This document shows, piece by piece, positions 1 through 9,046 of a stretch of DNA of 64,000 nt. The first letter of the stretch is position 1. Every line of letters begins with the position of its first letter. Source of the stretch: UBA10649 sp965227045. GTDB lineage: Bacteria; Actinomycetota; Actinomycetes; S36-B12. The position numbers and the translations under genes are program-made. The notes below the pieces were generated by a model that was not told where the DNA came from, did no database searches, and saw only the letters and a list, made by a program, of their open reading frames with translations. The stretch spans positions 1,674,001-1,738,000 of the forward strand of contig OZ245718.1 of assembly GCA_965227045.1 (NCBI GenBank), in the 5' to 3' direction.

Positions 1-710
1 CGACGGTAGGCGCCCGGAGTCATGCCGAGAACCGCGCGAAACTGCCGCGTGAACGAGCTCTGGTCGTAGAAGCCGCAGCGAGCCGCGACATGTCCGATCG
101 TGTCCGATGTCGTCGTGATGAGCAGCACGGCGTGCTCGATGCGCAGGCGTTGAACCAAGCGCTGCGGTGACAGACCCAGGGTCGACCTAGCCAGTCGTTC
201 GAGCTGCTTCGGCGACAGTCCCGCGATAACGGCGAGTTCGCCGACCCGCCACGGCCGTCCCACGTCGTTTCGAACCGCGTCGATCGCGCGCGCCAGTCCC
301 GCGTGGCCGCTCAGCATCTGGGCGTGCAGGTCGAATGAGAGCACCGCGATCCCCCACGGCTCCCCCGAAATCTCACGCACGCACGACTTCGAGGTGACGT
401 ACCAGCCGATGTCGCCGTCGGTCCTGACGATGAGCTCCAGGTGCCGCTGCAACGGACGTCCGGTCGCCAGGACCCGTTCATCCTGTGCCGCATACGACCG
501 CGCGAAGTCGGCAGGGAACAGATCCCCGACCGTACGGCCGACCACGCCGTCGACATCACGACCGACTCGCAGCGCAAATCCCGCGTTCGACCACGCGTAG
601 GTGCCATCGCGGCGCTTGAGGCAGCCGAGAACCTGGGGTACTCCATCGACCAGCTCGACGAAGGAACGAGCGGCGGAGGGCAGGTCACTTTGTACTAATC
701 GGACAGTCAC
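1..710 (-). CDS. PAS-AraC family transcriptional regulator (3' end off window)
   Basis: Reading the minus strand from GTG at 710 gives an open frame to the window edge, about 236 residues so far. The N-terminal half reads like a PAS sensor domain (NAGFALRVGRDVDG, then VGRTVGDLFPADFA). The C-terminal half is a two-helix-turn-helix AraC DNA-binding domain ending in the family signature SSFTRQFRAVLGMTPGAYR; only a short tail can be missing. It diverges from putA with 41 bases between the start codons. A role in controlling putA is inferred from position only; AraC-type activators of proline catabolism are known in other bacteria. The ligand of the PAS domain is unknown. A TTG a few codons upstream is an alternative start. 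Confidence 0.85.
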   Translation of the reverse strand, partial: MTVRLVQSDLPSAARSFVELVDGVPQVLGCLKRRDGTYAWSNAGFALRVGRDVDGVVGRTVGDLFPADFARSYAAQDERVLATGRPLQRHLELIVRTDGDIGWYVTSKSCVREISGEPWGIAVLSFDLHAQMLSGHAGLARAIDAVRNDVGRPWRVGELAVIAGLSPKQLERLARSTLGLSPQRLVQRLRIEHAVLLITTTSDTIGHVAARCGFYDQSSFTRQFRAVLGMTPGAYR

Positions 711-751
711 ATGCGGACTCTGGCACAAGACGGCCGTGGTGCGATAGGTAC

Positions 752-3700
752 ATGCCCGACGACGACGTACTCATCGACGAAACCCAGTCCCTCGCACTGC
801 GCATCCTGGAGCGCTCGCTGGACACGACAACCAGGCGTGAGCGGAGTCGCTCGTCGCGCCTCAGCGGGCTGCTCGCCGACATCGCCGGGCGCGATCTGCT
901 GCTTGACCTCACCGACCAGGTCCTGCGCATCCGCGAACCACGACGAGCCGCCCGGCGCCTGCGTGACCTGACTCGAAGCCGCGTTCCACATTCGCTGCCC
1001 ATCATCGACAGGATCGGTCTCGCCGCCCTTGGCCGACTGGCACCGCTGGCTCCCCGGTCGGCCGAGCGTGCCGTTGACTGGCGCATCGACCGGGACACCT
1101 CGGGCGTGATCCTGCCCGCTGACGATCCGGCGTTCGCCGACTACGTACGAACACGGCGCGAGGAAGGCTTCCGCCTGAACATCAACGTCCTCGGAGAGTC
1201 GATCCTCGGTGATGACGAGGCTGCGGCTCGGTGCCAGAAGGTGCTCGAGCGGATACAGCGACCCGACGTCAACTACGTGTCGGTCAAGATCTCGGCGCTG
1301 TGCGCGAACCTCGACGTGCTCGCGGAGGAGGACTCACTTCGGCGCATCGCCGATCGCCTGCGCGTGCTGTATCGCGCCGCGTCGGCGACCAGCCCGCCGA
1401 CCTTCGTCAACATGGACATGGAGGAGTACCGGGACCTCGAGCTGTCGGTCCGCTCCTTCATGGACGTCCTCGACGAGCCGGAGTTCCTCCACACGCCAGC
1501 AGGCATAGTGCTGCAGGCCTACATCCCCGATTCGCATGGAGCCCTCGAGCGACTGTGCCTGTGGGCGAATCGCCGGCACGCCGAAGGGGGCGCGGGTATC
1601 AAGATCCGCCTCGTCAAGGGCGCGAACCTGGCTATGGAACTGGTGGACGCCGAGCTTCACGACTGGACGCCGGCGACCTTCCCGACGAAGCTCGAGGTCG
1701 ATGCCTCGTACAAGCGCATGCTCGAGAGCGCACTCGACCTCGGCAACCCGGGCGCCGTCAGCATCGGCGTTGCGAGCCACAACCTGTTCGAGGTCGCGTG
1801 GGCGATCACCGTGTGTCGTCATCGCGGGGAACTCGACCGCTTGGAGATCGAGATGCTCGAGGGGATGGCTCCGCCGCAGGCCCGAGCGGTGCGCGACGAA
1901 GTCGGATCCCTGCTGCTGTACTCCCCCGTGGTCGAGCGGGCAGACCGCGAGGCGTCGATCGCCTACCTGTCCCGTCGCCTGGACGAGAACTCGTCCCCTG
2001 ACAACTTCCTCAACTCGCTGTTCGATCTGACGCCCGGATCGGCGGCCTGGGAACTCGAGGCCGATCGCTTCAGGCAGTCGGTGCGTTTGCGACACGAAGT
2101 CGTTGAGCCGACCTTCCGCACTCAGGACCGGTCCGCCGATGTGGCGCCGCCGCGGGACGACAAGCCCTTTGAGAACTCCGCCGACACTGACTTCACCGTC
2201 GAGGCAAACCGCACATGGGTCGCAGACGCACTCGCCTCGACCACCGTCGAGTCGCCCGAGCTCGTCGACACGGTCGCTCGAGTTGACGCACTCGTCGCAC
2301 GAGCGGCCGACGCCCAGACGCGGTGGCGTGACACCTCGTGGGCGCATCGCCGCGAGGTCCTGTCCCGCGTGGCTGCTGGAATGGAGGCCGATCGCGGTCG
2401 GACGCTGGCGGTGATGGCGGCAACCGCGAGCAAGACCATCCCGGAGGGCGACGCGGAGGTATCCGAGGCGGTCGACTTCACCTGCTACGCCGCGCACCTG
2501 ACCCATCAGCACGAGACCCTCATCGCGGACGGGATGACCTGGAGTCCGCATTCGGTCGTCGTCGTAGCCGGCCCGTGGAACTTCCCTTACGCCATTCCGG
2601 CAAGCGGCGTCGTCCACGCGTTGGCCGCAGGCTGCGCCGTCATCCTCAAGCCCGCGCCAGAGACCAGGGAGGTAGCGGCACTCCTGGTTGAGCAGTTGGT
2701 CCGCGCCGGGGTTCCCGACGGTCTCGTGCAGTTGGCATGCACGCCGGACAACGAGGTCGGGCGGCATTTGGTGACGCACGCCTCAGTCGATCTGATGGTG
2801 CTGACCGGGAGCCACGAGACCGCGTCAATGTTCCTGGGCTGGCGGCCGGACATGCGGCTGCACGCCGAGACCAGCGGCAAGAACGCGCTCATCATCACGG
2901 CGGCTGCAGACATCGACCAGGCGATCAAGGACCTGGTCCGCTCCGCCTTCGGCCACGCCGGCCAGAAGTGCTCGGCCGCGAGCCTGGCGATCGTCGAGGC
3001 ATCGGTCTACGACGACCCCACGTTTGCGCCGCGTCTGGCCGATGCGGTGCGCAGCCTGCGCGTGGGCGACCCCCGCGATCTGGCCACCCGCGTGGGCCCT
3101 CTCATCACGGAACCGAGCACGTCGTTGCAGCGAGCACTGACCTCACTCGAGCCGGGAGAACGGTGGCTCGTCGAGCCGCGCCTGGTGTCAGCTGCCCAGA
3201 ACCTGTGGAGCCCCGGCGTGCGCATGGGTGTGGCATCGGGGTCGTGGTTCCATCTGACCGAGTGCTTCGGTCCGGTGCTCGGAGTCATGCGTGCGGAAAC
3301 GCTTGACGACGCCATCGGCATGCAGAACGCATCCGCCTACGGACTCACCGGCGGACTGCACAGCCTCGACCCGAGGGAGATCGACCATTGGCTCGCGCGA
3401 GTTGATGTCGGCAACGCCTACGTCAACCGGCACATCACCGGGGCCATCGTGCAGCGCCAGCCCTTCGGCGGCTGGAAGGCCTCGTCGATCGGGCCGGGCC
3501 ACAAGCCCGGCGGACCCAACCACCTGCACGACTACGGCGACTGGGCATATGGCTCGGCGAACGACACGGATGGTTCCTTCCGTGCGGCGTGGTCATCGCA
3601 CTTCTCACTCGAGAACGACGCGACCGGCCTCGACTGCGAGACCAACGTGCTTCGCTACCGGCCGCTGTCTGCAGTGGTGCTCGCTGGCGCCACGGAAGCG

Positions 3701-3991
3701 GACATCGCGACTGCCCGTCTGGCCGGACGCATCACCGGTACGGAGGTCATCGCTACGTCCGACGACGATGACACCATCGCTCGGGCCGGGGCAGCGGGTC
3801 CTCCTCACCTCGTGCGCGTGCGAGCACCGCACGGAGCGTCGCCCGAACTGCTCAAGGCAGCCCACGAGCTTGGCATATGCGTCGACCGGTCGCCCCTGAC
3901 GACGAGGGGCGAGGTGGAGTTGACGCACTGGCTGCTTGAGCAGTCCGTGTCGCGCACGATGCAGCGATACGGGCGCCTACTGACGAGCTGA
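752..3991 (+). CDS. putA: Bifunctional proline dehydrogenase / L-glutamate-gamma-semialdehyde dehydrogenase (PutA)
   Basis: Oxidises proline to glutamate in two steps: an FAD proline dehydrogenase forms pyrroline-5-carboxylate, and an NAD-dependent aldehyde dehydrogenase makes glutamate. The 1079-residue protein has the PRODH barrel at roughly residues 100-450 (IKIRLVKGANLAMELVDAE, EMLEGMAPPQARAVRDE). The ALDH domain spans about 480-960, with GPWNFPYAIPASG, the catalytic Glu in LHAETSGKN and the catalytic Cys740 in GHAGQKCSA. About 100 further residues at the C-terminus resemble the extra domain of long PutA forms. There is no N-terminal ribbon-helix-helix domain, so this PutA should not repress its own gene; the divergent AraC regulator may do that job. 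Fusion of both steps suits substrate channelling. Start at ATG 752; no strong Shine-Dalgarno is visible. Confidence 0.96.
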   Translation: MPDDDVLIDETQSLALRILERSLDTTTRRERSRSSRLSGLLADIAGRDLLLDLTDQVLRIREPRRAARRLRDLTRSRVPHSLPIIDRIGLAALGRLAPLAPRSAERAVDWRIDRDTSGVILPADDPAFADYVRTRREEGFRLNINVLGESILGDDEAAARCQKVLERIQRPDVNYVSVKISALCANLDVLAEEDSLRRIADRLRVLYRAASATSPPTFVNMDMEEYRDLELSVRSFMDVLDEPEFLHTPAGIVLQAYIPDSHGALERLCLWANRRHAEGGAGIKIRLVKGANLAMELVDAELHDWTPATFPTKLEVDASYKRMLESALDLGNPGAVSIGVASHNLFEVAWAITVCRHRGELDRLEIEMLEGMAPPQARAVRDEVGSLLLYSPVVERADREASIAYLSRRLDENSSPDNFLNSLFDLTPGSAAWELEADRFRQSVRLRHEVVEPTFRTQDRSADVAPPRDDKPFENSADTDFTVEANRTWVADALASTTVESPELVDTVARVDALVARAADAQTRWRDTSWAHRREVLSRVAAGMEADRGRTLAVMAATASKTIPEGDAEVSEAVDFTCYAAHLTHQHETLIADGMTWSPHSVVVVAGPWNFPYAIPASGVVHALAAGCAVILKPAPETREVAALLVEQLVRAGVPDGLVQLACTPDNEVGRHLVTHASVDLMVLTGSHETASMFLGWRPDMRLHAETSGKNALIITAAADIDQAIKDLVRSAFGHAGQKCSAASLAIVEASVYDDPTFAPRLADAVRSLRVGDPRDLATRVGPLITEPSTSLQRALTSLEPGERWLVEPRLVSAAQNLWSPGVRMGVASGSWFHLTECFGPVLGVMRAETLDDAIGMQNASAYGLTGGLHSLDPREIDHWLARVDVGNAYVNRHITGAIVQRQPFGGWKASSIGPGHKPGGPNHLHDYGDWAYGSANDTDGSFRAAWSSHFSLENDATGLDCETNVLRYRPLSAVVLAGATEADIATARLAGRITGTEVIATSDDDDTIARAGAAGPPHLVRVRAPHGASPELLKAAHELGICVDRSPLTTRGEVELTHWLLEQSVSRTMQRYGRLLTS

Positions 3992-4046
3992 CCCCACCGG
4001 GCGAGCCGTGCAGGGCATTGCACGCCGCACGGCCCACAATTCAGCC

Positions 4047-4802
4047 ATGACCACGCCCACGGAATCGACCCTGTCCCCCCGAGGTGACGCATGGGTGGCC
4101 AGGACCCATGTCGCGCTCGACCTCCTCGCGATCGCATTCCTCATCACCTTCATCCTCCTGTGGTCATTCCCCGGAGCACCGTCGGGAGTCAAGCTGGCGC
4201 TGGACGCGGTCAGTTGGATCGTCTGGGGCGCATTTGTCATCGACTACTTCGTGCGGTTGAGCTGCTCGATGCCGAAGGGCGTGTTCGTTCGCACCCACAA
4301 GCTCGACCTGCTCATGGTCCTGGTCCCGATGCTCCGCCTGCTGCGCGTCTTCCTCGTCCTGCGCAAGGCACTGTCGTCGGTGAGCACGGAGAAGATCGCC
4401 GGTTCGATCGTCAGTCTCATCATCATCATCGTGTTCGGCAGTGCGTTCTTCGTCTGGCGCGTGGAGTACAACGCCCCCGGTGCGACGATCACCACGTTTC
4501 GCGATGCGGTGTGGTGGGCAATCGTGACGACCACCACCGTCGGCTACGGCGATTACACGCCCGTGACACCCGCCGGCAGGACCATCGCCATCGTCGTCAT
4601 GATCGTCGGCGTCGGCCTCATCGGCACGGTCAGCGCCACCGTCGCGGCCTACTTCGTCAGCCGACGCAAGATCAACAAGTCGGAGGATCCGGAGACCGCT
4701 GAGACGACCACCCATGCGGAACTTCTCGCCCGTCTCGACGAACTCTCCGTCCAGCAGAACGATATCCGCGCAATGCTGGAGAAGCTGAGTAAGGATTCCT
4801 GA
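4047..4802 (+). CDS. Voltage-gated-type potassium channel, six transmembrane segments
   Basis: The selectivity filter TTVGYGDY lies between two hydrophobic helices (IAGSIVSLIIIIVFGSAFF and IAIVVMIVGVGLIG), the S5-pore-S6 arrangement of potassium channels. Upstream are hydrophobic segments matching S1-S3 and an arginine-bearing stretch (LRLLRVFLVLRKAL) that could be an S4 voltage sensor. The polar C-terminal tail is short and probably helical, with no RCK (TrkA-N) domain. ATG 4047 is preferred because it leads directly into a polar N-terminus before S1; ATG 4008 in the same frame would add 13 residues. The gene ends one base before the convergent SulP gene, leaving no room for a terminator. 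Confidence 0.9.
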   Translation: MTTPTESTLSPRGDAWVARTHVALDLLAIAFLITFILLWSFPGAPSGVKLALDAVSWIVWGAFVIDYFVRLSCSMPKGVFVRTHKLDLLMVLVPMLRLLRVFLVLRKALSSVSTEKIAGSIVSLIIIIVFGSAFFVWRVEYNAPGATITTFRDAVWWAIVTTTTVGYGDYTPVTPAGRTIAIVVMIVGVGLIGTVSATVAAYFVSRRKINKSEDPETAETTTHAELLARLDELSVQQNDIRAMLEKLSKDS

Positions 4803-6551
4803 CTATTTCGTCGCCGTCTTGGGTCGTGCCTCAAACGCGTTGTAGGCGTCGATGAGGTTTCCGTAGATGTGGTCGGCACCGATCCTCGAATCGATGCCGT
4901 ACTTGCTGAGTGTCTGCAGCAGGCTGGTGTCGACGCGCGCCAGCACGGGCGTGACCTTCCGCGCGGCGAGCAGGTCGAGTAGCCCGTTGAGCGACGCGCC
5001 CGCCGAGTAGTCAACGTCATCGAGCGACGAGGCGTCGATGATCAACCATTCGACCGGATCCGGGGCAGACGTGATCAGCTTCTCCACATCGTCGACGAAG
5101 CTGTTCGCGTTCGCGTAGAACAACTCGGAGTCGTATCGGAAGATGATCAGGCCAGGTGCGCTCTGCGTTCCGGGCGTTGCCGGGAGGTACGTCGGCTCGC
5201 CCGCACTGGTCACGTCTACTACGTAGTCGCGCGGACGGTACTGGCGGCGGATGATGTTGAGGATCGACACGACGATCGCGAGGATGATGCCCTGTTCCAC
5301 CCCGACCGCGCACACGACGATCGCGGTTATCACCGCGATGTAGAACTCGCTCTTGCGCACCTTCGCAATCAGCCGCAGTCCGGCGATGTCGACGAGATCG
5401 ATGCCGATGAGGAACACGATGGCGCCGAGGACGGACTTCGGCATGTCGGCCAGTAGGCCCGTGAAGAACAGCACGACAAGAAGGACGATCAGCGACATCG
5501 TGAGGTTCGCGAGTTGAGTTCGGCCCTTCTGCTCGTCGAGGATCTGCGTCTTCGTCGGGCTGCCGTTGACGACGAACGTCCCGCTGAGCCCGGCGGCAAA
5601 GCTCGCTCCGGACAGGCCGACGATGTCGCGGTTGATGTCGACAGGCTGACCGTGCTTCATCGCGAAACTGCGAGAGGTCGCTGCGCTCTGGGCAATGATG
5701 AGGACGAAGCAGGAGAAGGCGATGGCGACCAGCGTCGCCATGTTGGCCGACACCCCGCTCATCGTGATTCCCTCGGGCAGGCCGATTGGGGGGAAGCCGC
5801 CCTGCACCGCGCCGACGATGGCGACTCCGTCGGCCTGCGCGTCGATCGCCCCCGAGATGATGATCGAGAGGACCACCGCGATGATCGCGCCAGGCACCTT
5901 CGGCATTCCACGCTTGAAGCCCAGGATGATTGCGAGCGTTCCTAGCGCGAATGCGAATGCCGTCCAGTTCAGATCGGTGATCGACGTGAGCATTGTCCAC
6001 TGCTGCTCGAACCACGTGCCGGTTCCCTTAGGCACGCCGAGCATGTCCGGGATCTGTCCGGAGAACACCTGCACGCCGACACCGGTGAGGAATCCGACAA
6101 GCACCGAAGCGCTGAGGAAGTCGCCGAGGAAGCCGAGCTTGAAAATCCGCGCGATGATCAGGAGCCCACCGCACATGAGCGCGATCACGCTGCAGTAGCC
6201 CAGCCACTGCTGCGAGCCTGGCGTCACTCCCGGGATTGCGGCAGCCCCGAGACCCGCGGCGAGCAGCGCTGCCGTCGCGGAGTCCGCTCCGACGACGAGG
6301 AGGCGAGATGAGCCAAGAAGCACGAAGAGCATCGTCGGGAAGATCACGGTGTACAGCCCCGTGACGATCGGCGTCTGGGCAATGGACGTGTAGCCCATCG
6401 TCTCGGGAATGGCGACCGCAGCGAGTGTCGCGCCAGCAATGATGTCGCCCGCGAACCAGGACTTCTGGTACCCGCGCAGCGAAACAGGAGTCAGGTCTTT
6501 CACGAGGCTCATGCGCGGACGGTAGCGATTTTCCACGACCCGCGCTGTCAC
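4803..6551 (-). CDS. SulP (SLC26-type) anion transporter with C-terminal STAS domain
   Basis: A 582-residue membrane protein of the SulP family, which moves sulfate, bicarbonate or other anions. The N-terminal signature (AGATLAAVAIPETMGYTSIA, then GLYTVIFPTMLFVLLGSSRL) is typical, and about ten or more hydrophobic segments follow to around residue 425. A cytoplasmic STAS domain fills the rest (IIFRYDSELFYANANSF, LIIDASSLDDVDYSAGASL). Substrate cannot be told from sequence; the nearby sulfur genes make sulfate possible but this is weak. GTG 6551 directly follows the stop of the upstream DUF1345-like gene; the first ATG is at 6512 and would remove 13 residues. Confidence 0.93.
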   Translation of the reverse strand: MTARVVENRYRPRMSLVKDLTPVSLRGYQKSWFAGDIIAGATLAAVAIPETMGYTSIAQTPIVTGLYTVIFPTMLFVLLGSSRLLVVGADSATAALLAAGLGAAAIPGVTPGSQQWLGYCSVIALMCGGLLIIARIFKLGFLGDFLSASVLVGFLTGVGVQVFSGQIPDMLGVPKGTGTWFEQQWTMLTSITDLNWTAFAFALGTLAIILGFKRGMPKVPGAIIAVVLSIIISGAIDAQADGVAIVGAVQGGFPPIGLPEGITMSGVSANMATLVAIAFSCFVLIIAQSAATSRSFAMKHGQPVDINRDIVGLSGASFAAGLSGTFVVNGSPTKTQILDEQKGRTQLANLTMSLIVLLVVLFFTGLLADMPKSVLGAIVFLIGIDLVDIAGLRLIAKVRKSEFYIAVITAIVVCAVGVEQGIILAIVVSILNIIRRQYRPRDYVVDVTSAGEPTYLPATPGTQSAPGLIIFRYDSELFYANANSFVDDVEKLITSAPDPVEWLIIDASSLDDVDYSAGASLNGLLDLLAARKVTPVLARVDTSLLQTLSKYGIDSRIGADHIYGNLIDAYNAFEARPKTATK

Positions 6552-7208
6552 TCACTGAAGGACGTTGACCGCCCTGGCGATGACAAGCGCGGCTAAGGCC
6601 AGTGAGAGGAGGGACTCGGCGACCACCATCGCCTTGGCCCAGGGCTTCACCGCGGACACGTCGGTCGGGCTGAATGCGGTCGCAGTGGAGAACGAGAAGG
6701 CCAGATAGTCGACGAACCTCGGCAGCCAGTTGGGCGGCACATGCTCCGTGTGGGTCATCTCCGGAAAGACAAGCGCCGGAGACCGACCCGAGCCCGAGGC
6801 TCGGGCGGCCGCACCACCGCGATCCAGGTCCCAGAACCACAGGGCGAAGGTGATGACATTCGTCAGCCACACGATGGAGCCGCTGATGAGCAGTTCCTCC
6901 GGCTGCGTGAAGCTGGCGTTGTCGAGAATGCCCAGCACCAACTGGACTGCCGCATAGGCATTCGCCAGAGTGATCAGCCCGAAGAGCACGCCCGTGACGA
7001 CTCGTATCCAGCCGTCGACTCTGTCGATGCGTCCGGGATCGCCGAGGATGATCACGATGAGGATCCCGATCACCACCCACAGCAGCCACGCGGCGCCCTG
7101 CACGCGAAGCTGCTCGGGTAGCAGAACGTGCAGTCCCGCTGCGACCAGGACGGCCAACGCCATCGGCCATCGGCGTTCTCCGCGCAGGTGCGCGGGCTGA
7201 CCGGCCAC
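6552..7208 (-). CDS. DUF1345-like membrane protein
   Basis: About four hydrophobic segments are visible, followed by the conserved-looking C-terminal block VDYLAFSFSTATAFSPTD and a final helix ending ALVIARAVNVLQ. The block, together with WFWDLDRGG, matches what I recall of DUF1345 proteins, an uncharacterised family of bacterial inner membrane proteins. Sequence upstream of 7208 in this frame overlaps the metB-like gene and is not protein-like. GTG 7208 lies just past the metB-like stop at 7211, and ATG 7163 with a GGAGAA 12 bases ahead is an equally good start. It sits between the metB-like gene and the SulP gene on the same strand, so co-transcription is likely. No function is assigned. 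Confidence 0.75.
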   Translation of the reverse strand: MAGQPAHLRGERRWPMALAVLVAAGLHVLLPEQLRVQGAAWLLWVVIGILIVIILGDPGRIDRVDGWIRVVTGVLFGLITLANAYAAVQLVLGILDNASFTQPEELLISGSIVWLTNVITFALWFWDLDRGGAAARASGSGRSPALVFPEMTHTEHVPPNWLPRFVDYLAFSFSTATAFSPTDVSAVKPWAKAMVVAESLLSLALAALVIARAVNVLQ

Positions 7209-7210
7209 GA

Positions 7211-8371
7211 TCAGGACGATCCGGCGAGCGCCTGCTCGAGATCGGCAATGAGGTCGTCGACGGTCTCGATTCCGACGGAGAGCCGGACGAGATCGGCCGG
7301 GACCTCCAGAGGGCTGCCGGCTACAGACGCGTGTGTCATGCGTGCCGGATGCTCGATCAGCGACTCGACGCCGCCGAGGGACTCCGCGAGCGTGAACACT
7401 GTGGTGCGACCGCACAAGTCGACCGCCGCCTGCTCACCGGCCGCAACCTGGAACGACAGCATGCCGCCGAATCCCCGCATCTGGCGCGCGGCCACGTCAT
7501 GCCCCGGATGGTTCGGCAATCCGGGCCAGCGGACCGTCGAGACCGCCGGGTGCTGGACCAGGAATTCAGCGATGGCTGCCGCGTTCTCGCAATGCCTGGC
7601 CATGCGCACCCCGAGCGTCTTGATGCCTCGCAGGGTGAGCCAGCTGTCGAAGGGTCCAGACACGGCACCCATCGCGTTCTGGTGGTACGCCAAGGACTCC
7701 GCAAGGCCGGCATCGGTAGTGACGAGAGCGCCACCGATGACGTCGCTGTGGCCGCCGAGGTACTTGGTCGTGCTGTGCACGACCACATCGGCACCCAGCA
7801 GCAGCGGCTGCTGCAGGTAGGGCGAGGCAAACGTGTTGTCGACGACCAGCAGGGCGCCTGCAGCATGCGCCACATCGGCGAGCGCGGCGATATCGGCGAT
7901 GTTCATCAACGGATTGGTGGGCGTCTCGACCCAGACCAGCTTCGTGCGTCCGGGAATGATGGCGGCCGCCACGGCAAGCGGATCAGCCAGCGCGGCCGGC
8001 GTGTGGTCCAGACCCCAGGGACCGGCAACGCGGGAGAACAGGCGGTAGGTACCGCCATAGGCGTCGTCGGGAATCACCGCGTGATCGCCCGGGCGGCACA
8101 GCGCGCGGATGAGGGTGTCCTCCGCAGCCAGCCCCGAGGCGAAGGCCAGCCCGGCCGCGCCGTCGATGCCCGGCGCCTCGAGGGAGGCAAGGCATTCCTG
8201 GAGTGCCGTACGCGTCGGATTGGCGCTGCGCGAGTACTCGTACCCGCCGCGAAGCCCGCCGACGCCATCTTGCGCGTAGGTCGATACCTGGTAGATCGGC
8301 GGCACGACGGCGCCGGTCAGGGGGTCCGGCTCCTGCCCCGCGTGAATCGCGCGAGTGTCGAATCCGTCCAT
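7211..8371 (-). CDS. Cystathionine gamma-synthase (or gamma-lyase), PLP enzyme
   Basis: A 386-residue member of the Cys/Met metabolism PLP family. The PLP lysine is Lys203 in VHSTTKYLGGHSDVIGG. Other family marks are YEYSRSANPTRTALQ, the Asp of VVDNTFASPYLQQPL, and the C-terminal DLVRLSVGIETVDDLIADL. The family includes gamma-synthase (methionine synthesis) and gamma-lyase (reverse transsulfuration), which are hard to separate by eye. Since a cystathionine beta-synthase gene lies 9 kb away, gamma-lyase activity is quite possible, so no symbol is given. ATG 8371 lies 18 bases from the preferred msrA start, so the two genes share a very small divergent promoter region. Sequence upstream of this ATG in frame runs into msrA and is rejected. 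Confidence 0.92.
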   Translation of the reverse strand: MDGFDTRAIHAGQEPDPLTGAVVPPIYQVSTYAQDGVGGLRGGYEYSRSANPTRTALQECLASLEAPGIDGAAGLAFASGLAAEDTLIRALCRPGDHAVIPDDAYGGTYRLFSRVAGPWGLDHTPAALADPLAVAAAIIPGRTKLVWVETPTNPLMNIADIAALADVAHAAGALLVVDNTFASPYLQQPLLLGADVVVHSTTKYLGGHSDVIGGALVTTDAGLAESLAYHQNAMGAVSGPFDSWLTLRGIKTLGVRMARHCENAAAIAEFLVQHPAVSTVRWPGLPNHPGHDVAARQMRGFGGMLSFQVAAGEQAAVDLCGRTTVFTLAESLGGVESLIEHPARMTHASVAGSPLEVPADLVRLSVGIETVDDLIADLEQALAGSS

Positions 8372-8377
8372 GTCACG

Positions 8378-8383
8378 TACCCT
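8378..8383 (+). promoter_or_regulatory. Candidate -10 box (TACCCT) for leaderless msrA
   Basis: TACCCT fits the actinobacterial -10 pattern TANNNT and stands exactly six bases before the ATG at 8390. That spacing predicts a transcript starting at the A of the start codon. It is one of several identical arrangements in this window. Confidence 0.5.
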
Positions 8384-8389
8384 ATGGCG

Positions 8390-9046
8390 ATGGGCATCTT
8401 CGGATTCAGTAAGTCCCGCATGGTCGACGCCGACACCGCATTGCCGGGCCGGGCACAGCCCGTACTCCCCGCTCCCGCGGTGCACTCTGTGCTCGGCACC
8501 TCCCTCACGGGCCCGTGGCCCGAGGGAACGCAGGTCCTCTACGTGGCGATGGGCTGCTTCTGGGGGGCCGAGGAGATCTTCTGGCGCTTGCCGGGAGTTG
8601 TCACGACGAGCGTCGGCTACATGGGCGGATTCACGCCCAACCCGACGTACGAAGAGGTGTGCAGCGGCATGACCGGCCAGACGGAGACCGCGATGGTCGC
8701 CTACGACCCGTCAGTGATCTCCACGTACGACATCCTCAAGACCTTCTGGGAGAACCACGACCCAACCCAGGGCTACCGCCAGGGCAACGACACCGGTACC
8801 CAGTACCGCAGCGCGATCTATTACACGACCGACGAGCAGCGCGACCTCATCGAGCAGACCCGCACCGCGTACGCGGACGTGATCTCCAAGCGCGGATACC
8901 CGGACATCACGACGGAGATCGGGCCGGCCTCGGAGCGCACCTACTACCTGGCTGAGGACTACCACCAGCAGTACCTCTACAAGAACCCCAACGGCTACCG
9001 CTGCCACGCCAACACCGGCTTGGCTCTGCCCGCGCTAGCGTCCTAG
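8390..9046 (+). CDS. msrA: Peptide methionine-(S)-S-oxide reductase MsrA
   Basis: Repairs oxidised methionine (S-sulfoxide form) in proteins, using thioredoxin. The catalytic motif GCFWGAEE contains Cys56, and the protein follows the Escherichia coli MsrA layout along its length, with ALPGR near the N-terminus, PNPTYEEVCSG, ENHDPTQG, GTQYRSAIY and YHQQYL. A cysteine near the C-terminus (NGYRCHA) can serve as a resolving Cys; the second resolving Cys of the E. coli enzyme is replaced. The start at 8390 gives an N-terminus matching the family and fits the leaderless promoter; the ATG at 8384 would add two residues. The stop codon overlaps that of the convergent histidine kinase gene through a shared CTAG. 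Confidence 0.95.
   Translation: MGIFGFSKSRMVDADTALPGRAQPVLPAPAVHSVLGTSLTGPWPEGTQVLYVAMGCFWGAEEIFWRLPGVVTTSVGYMGGFTPNPTYEEVCSGMTGQTETAMVAYDPSVISTYDILKTFWENHDPTQGYRQGNDTGTQYRSAIYYTTDEQRDLIEQTRTAYADVISKRGYPDITTEIGPASERTYYLAEDYHQQYLYKNPNGYRCHANTGLALPALAS

Noticed and set aside
1334..2779. Long antisense open frame within putA
   Set aside because: It mirrors the codon pattern of putA in a GC-rich genome, has no recognisable domain, and is rich in Arg/Gly/Pro of the wrong-frame kind.
7209..7415. N-terminal extension of the DUF1345-like gene up to 7415
   Set aside because: The added residues lie inside the metB-like gene and are Arg-rich shadow sequence.
8372..8389. SAM riboswitch or other leader for the metB-like gene
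   Set aside because: The gap to the divergent msrA start is too short for any leader. No S-box-like structure is near cbs either.
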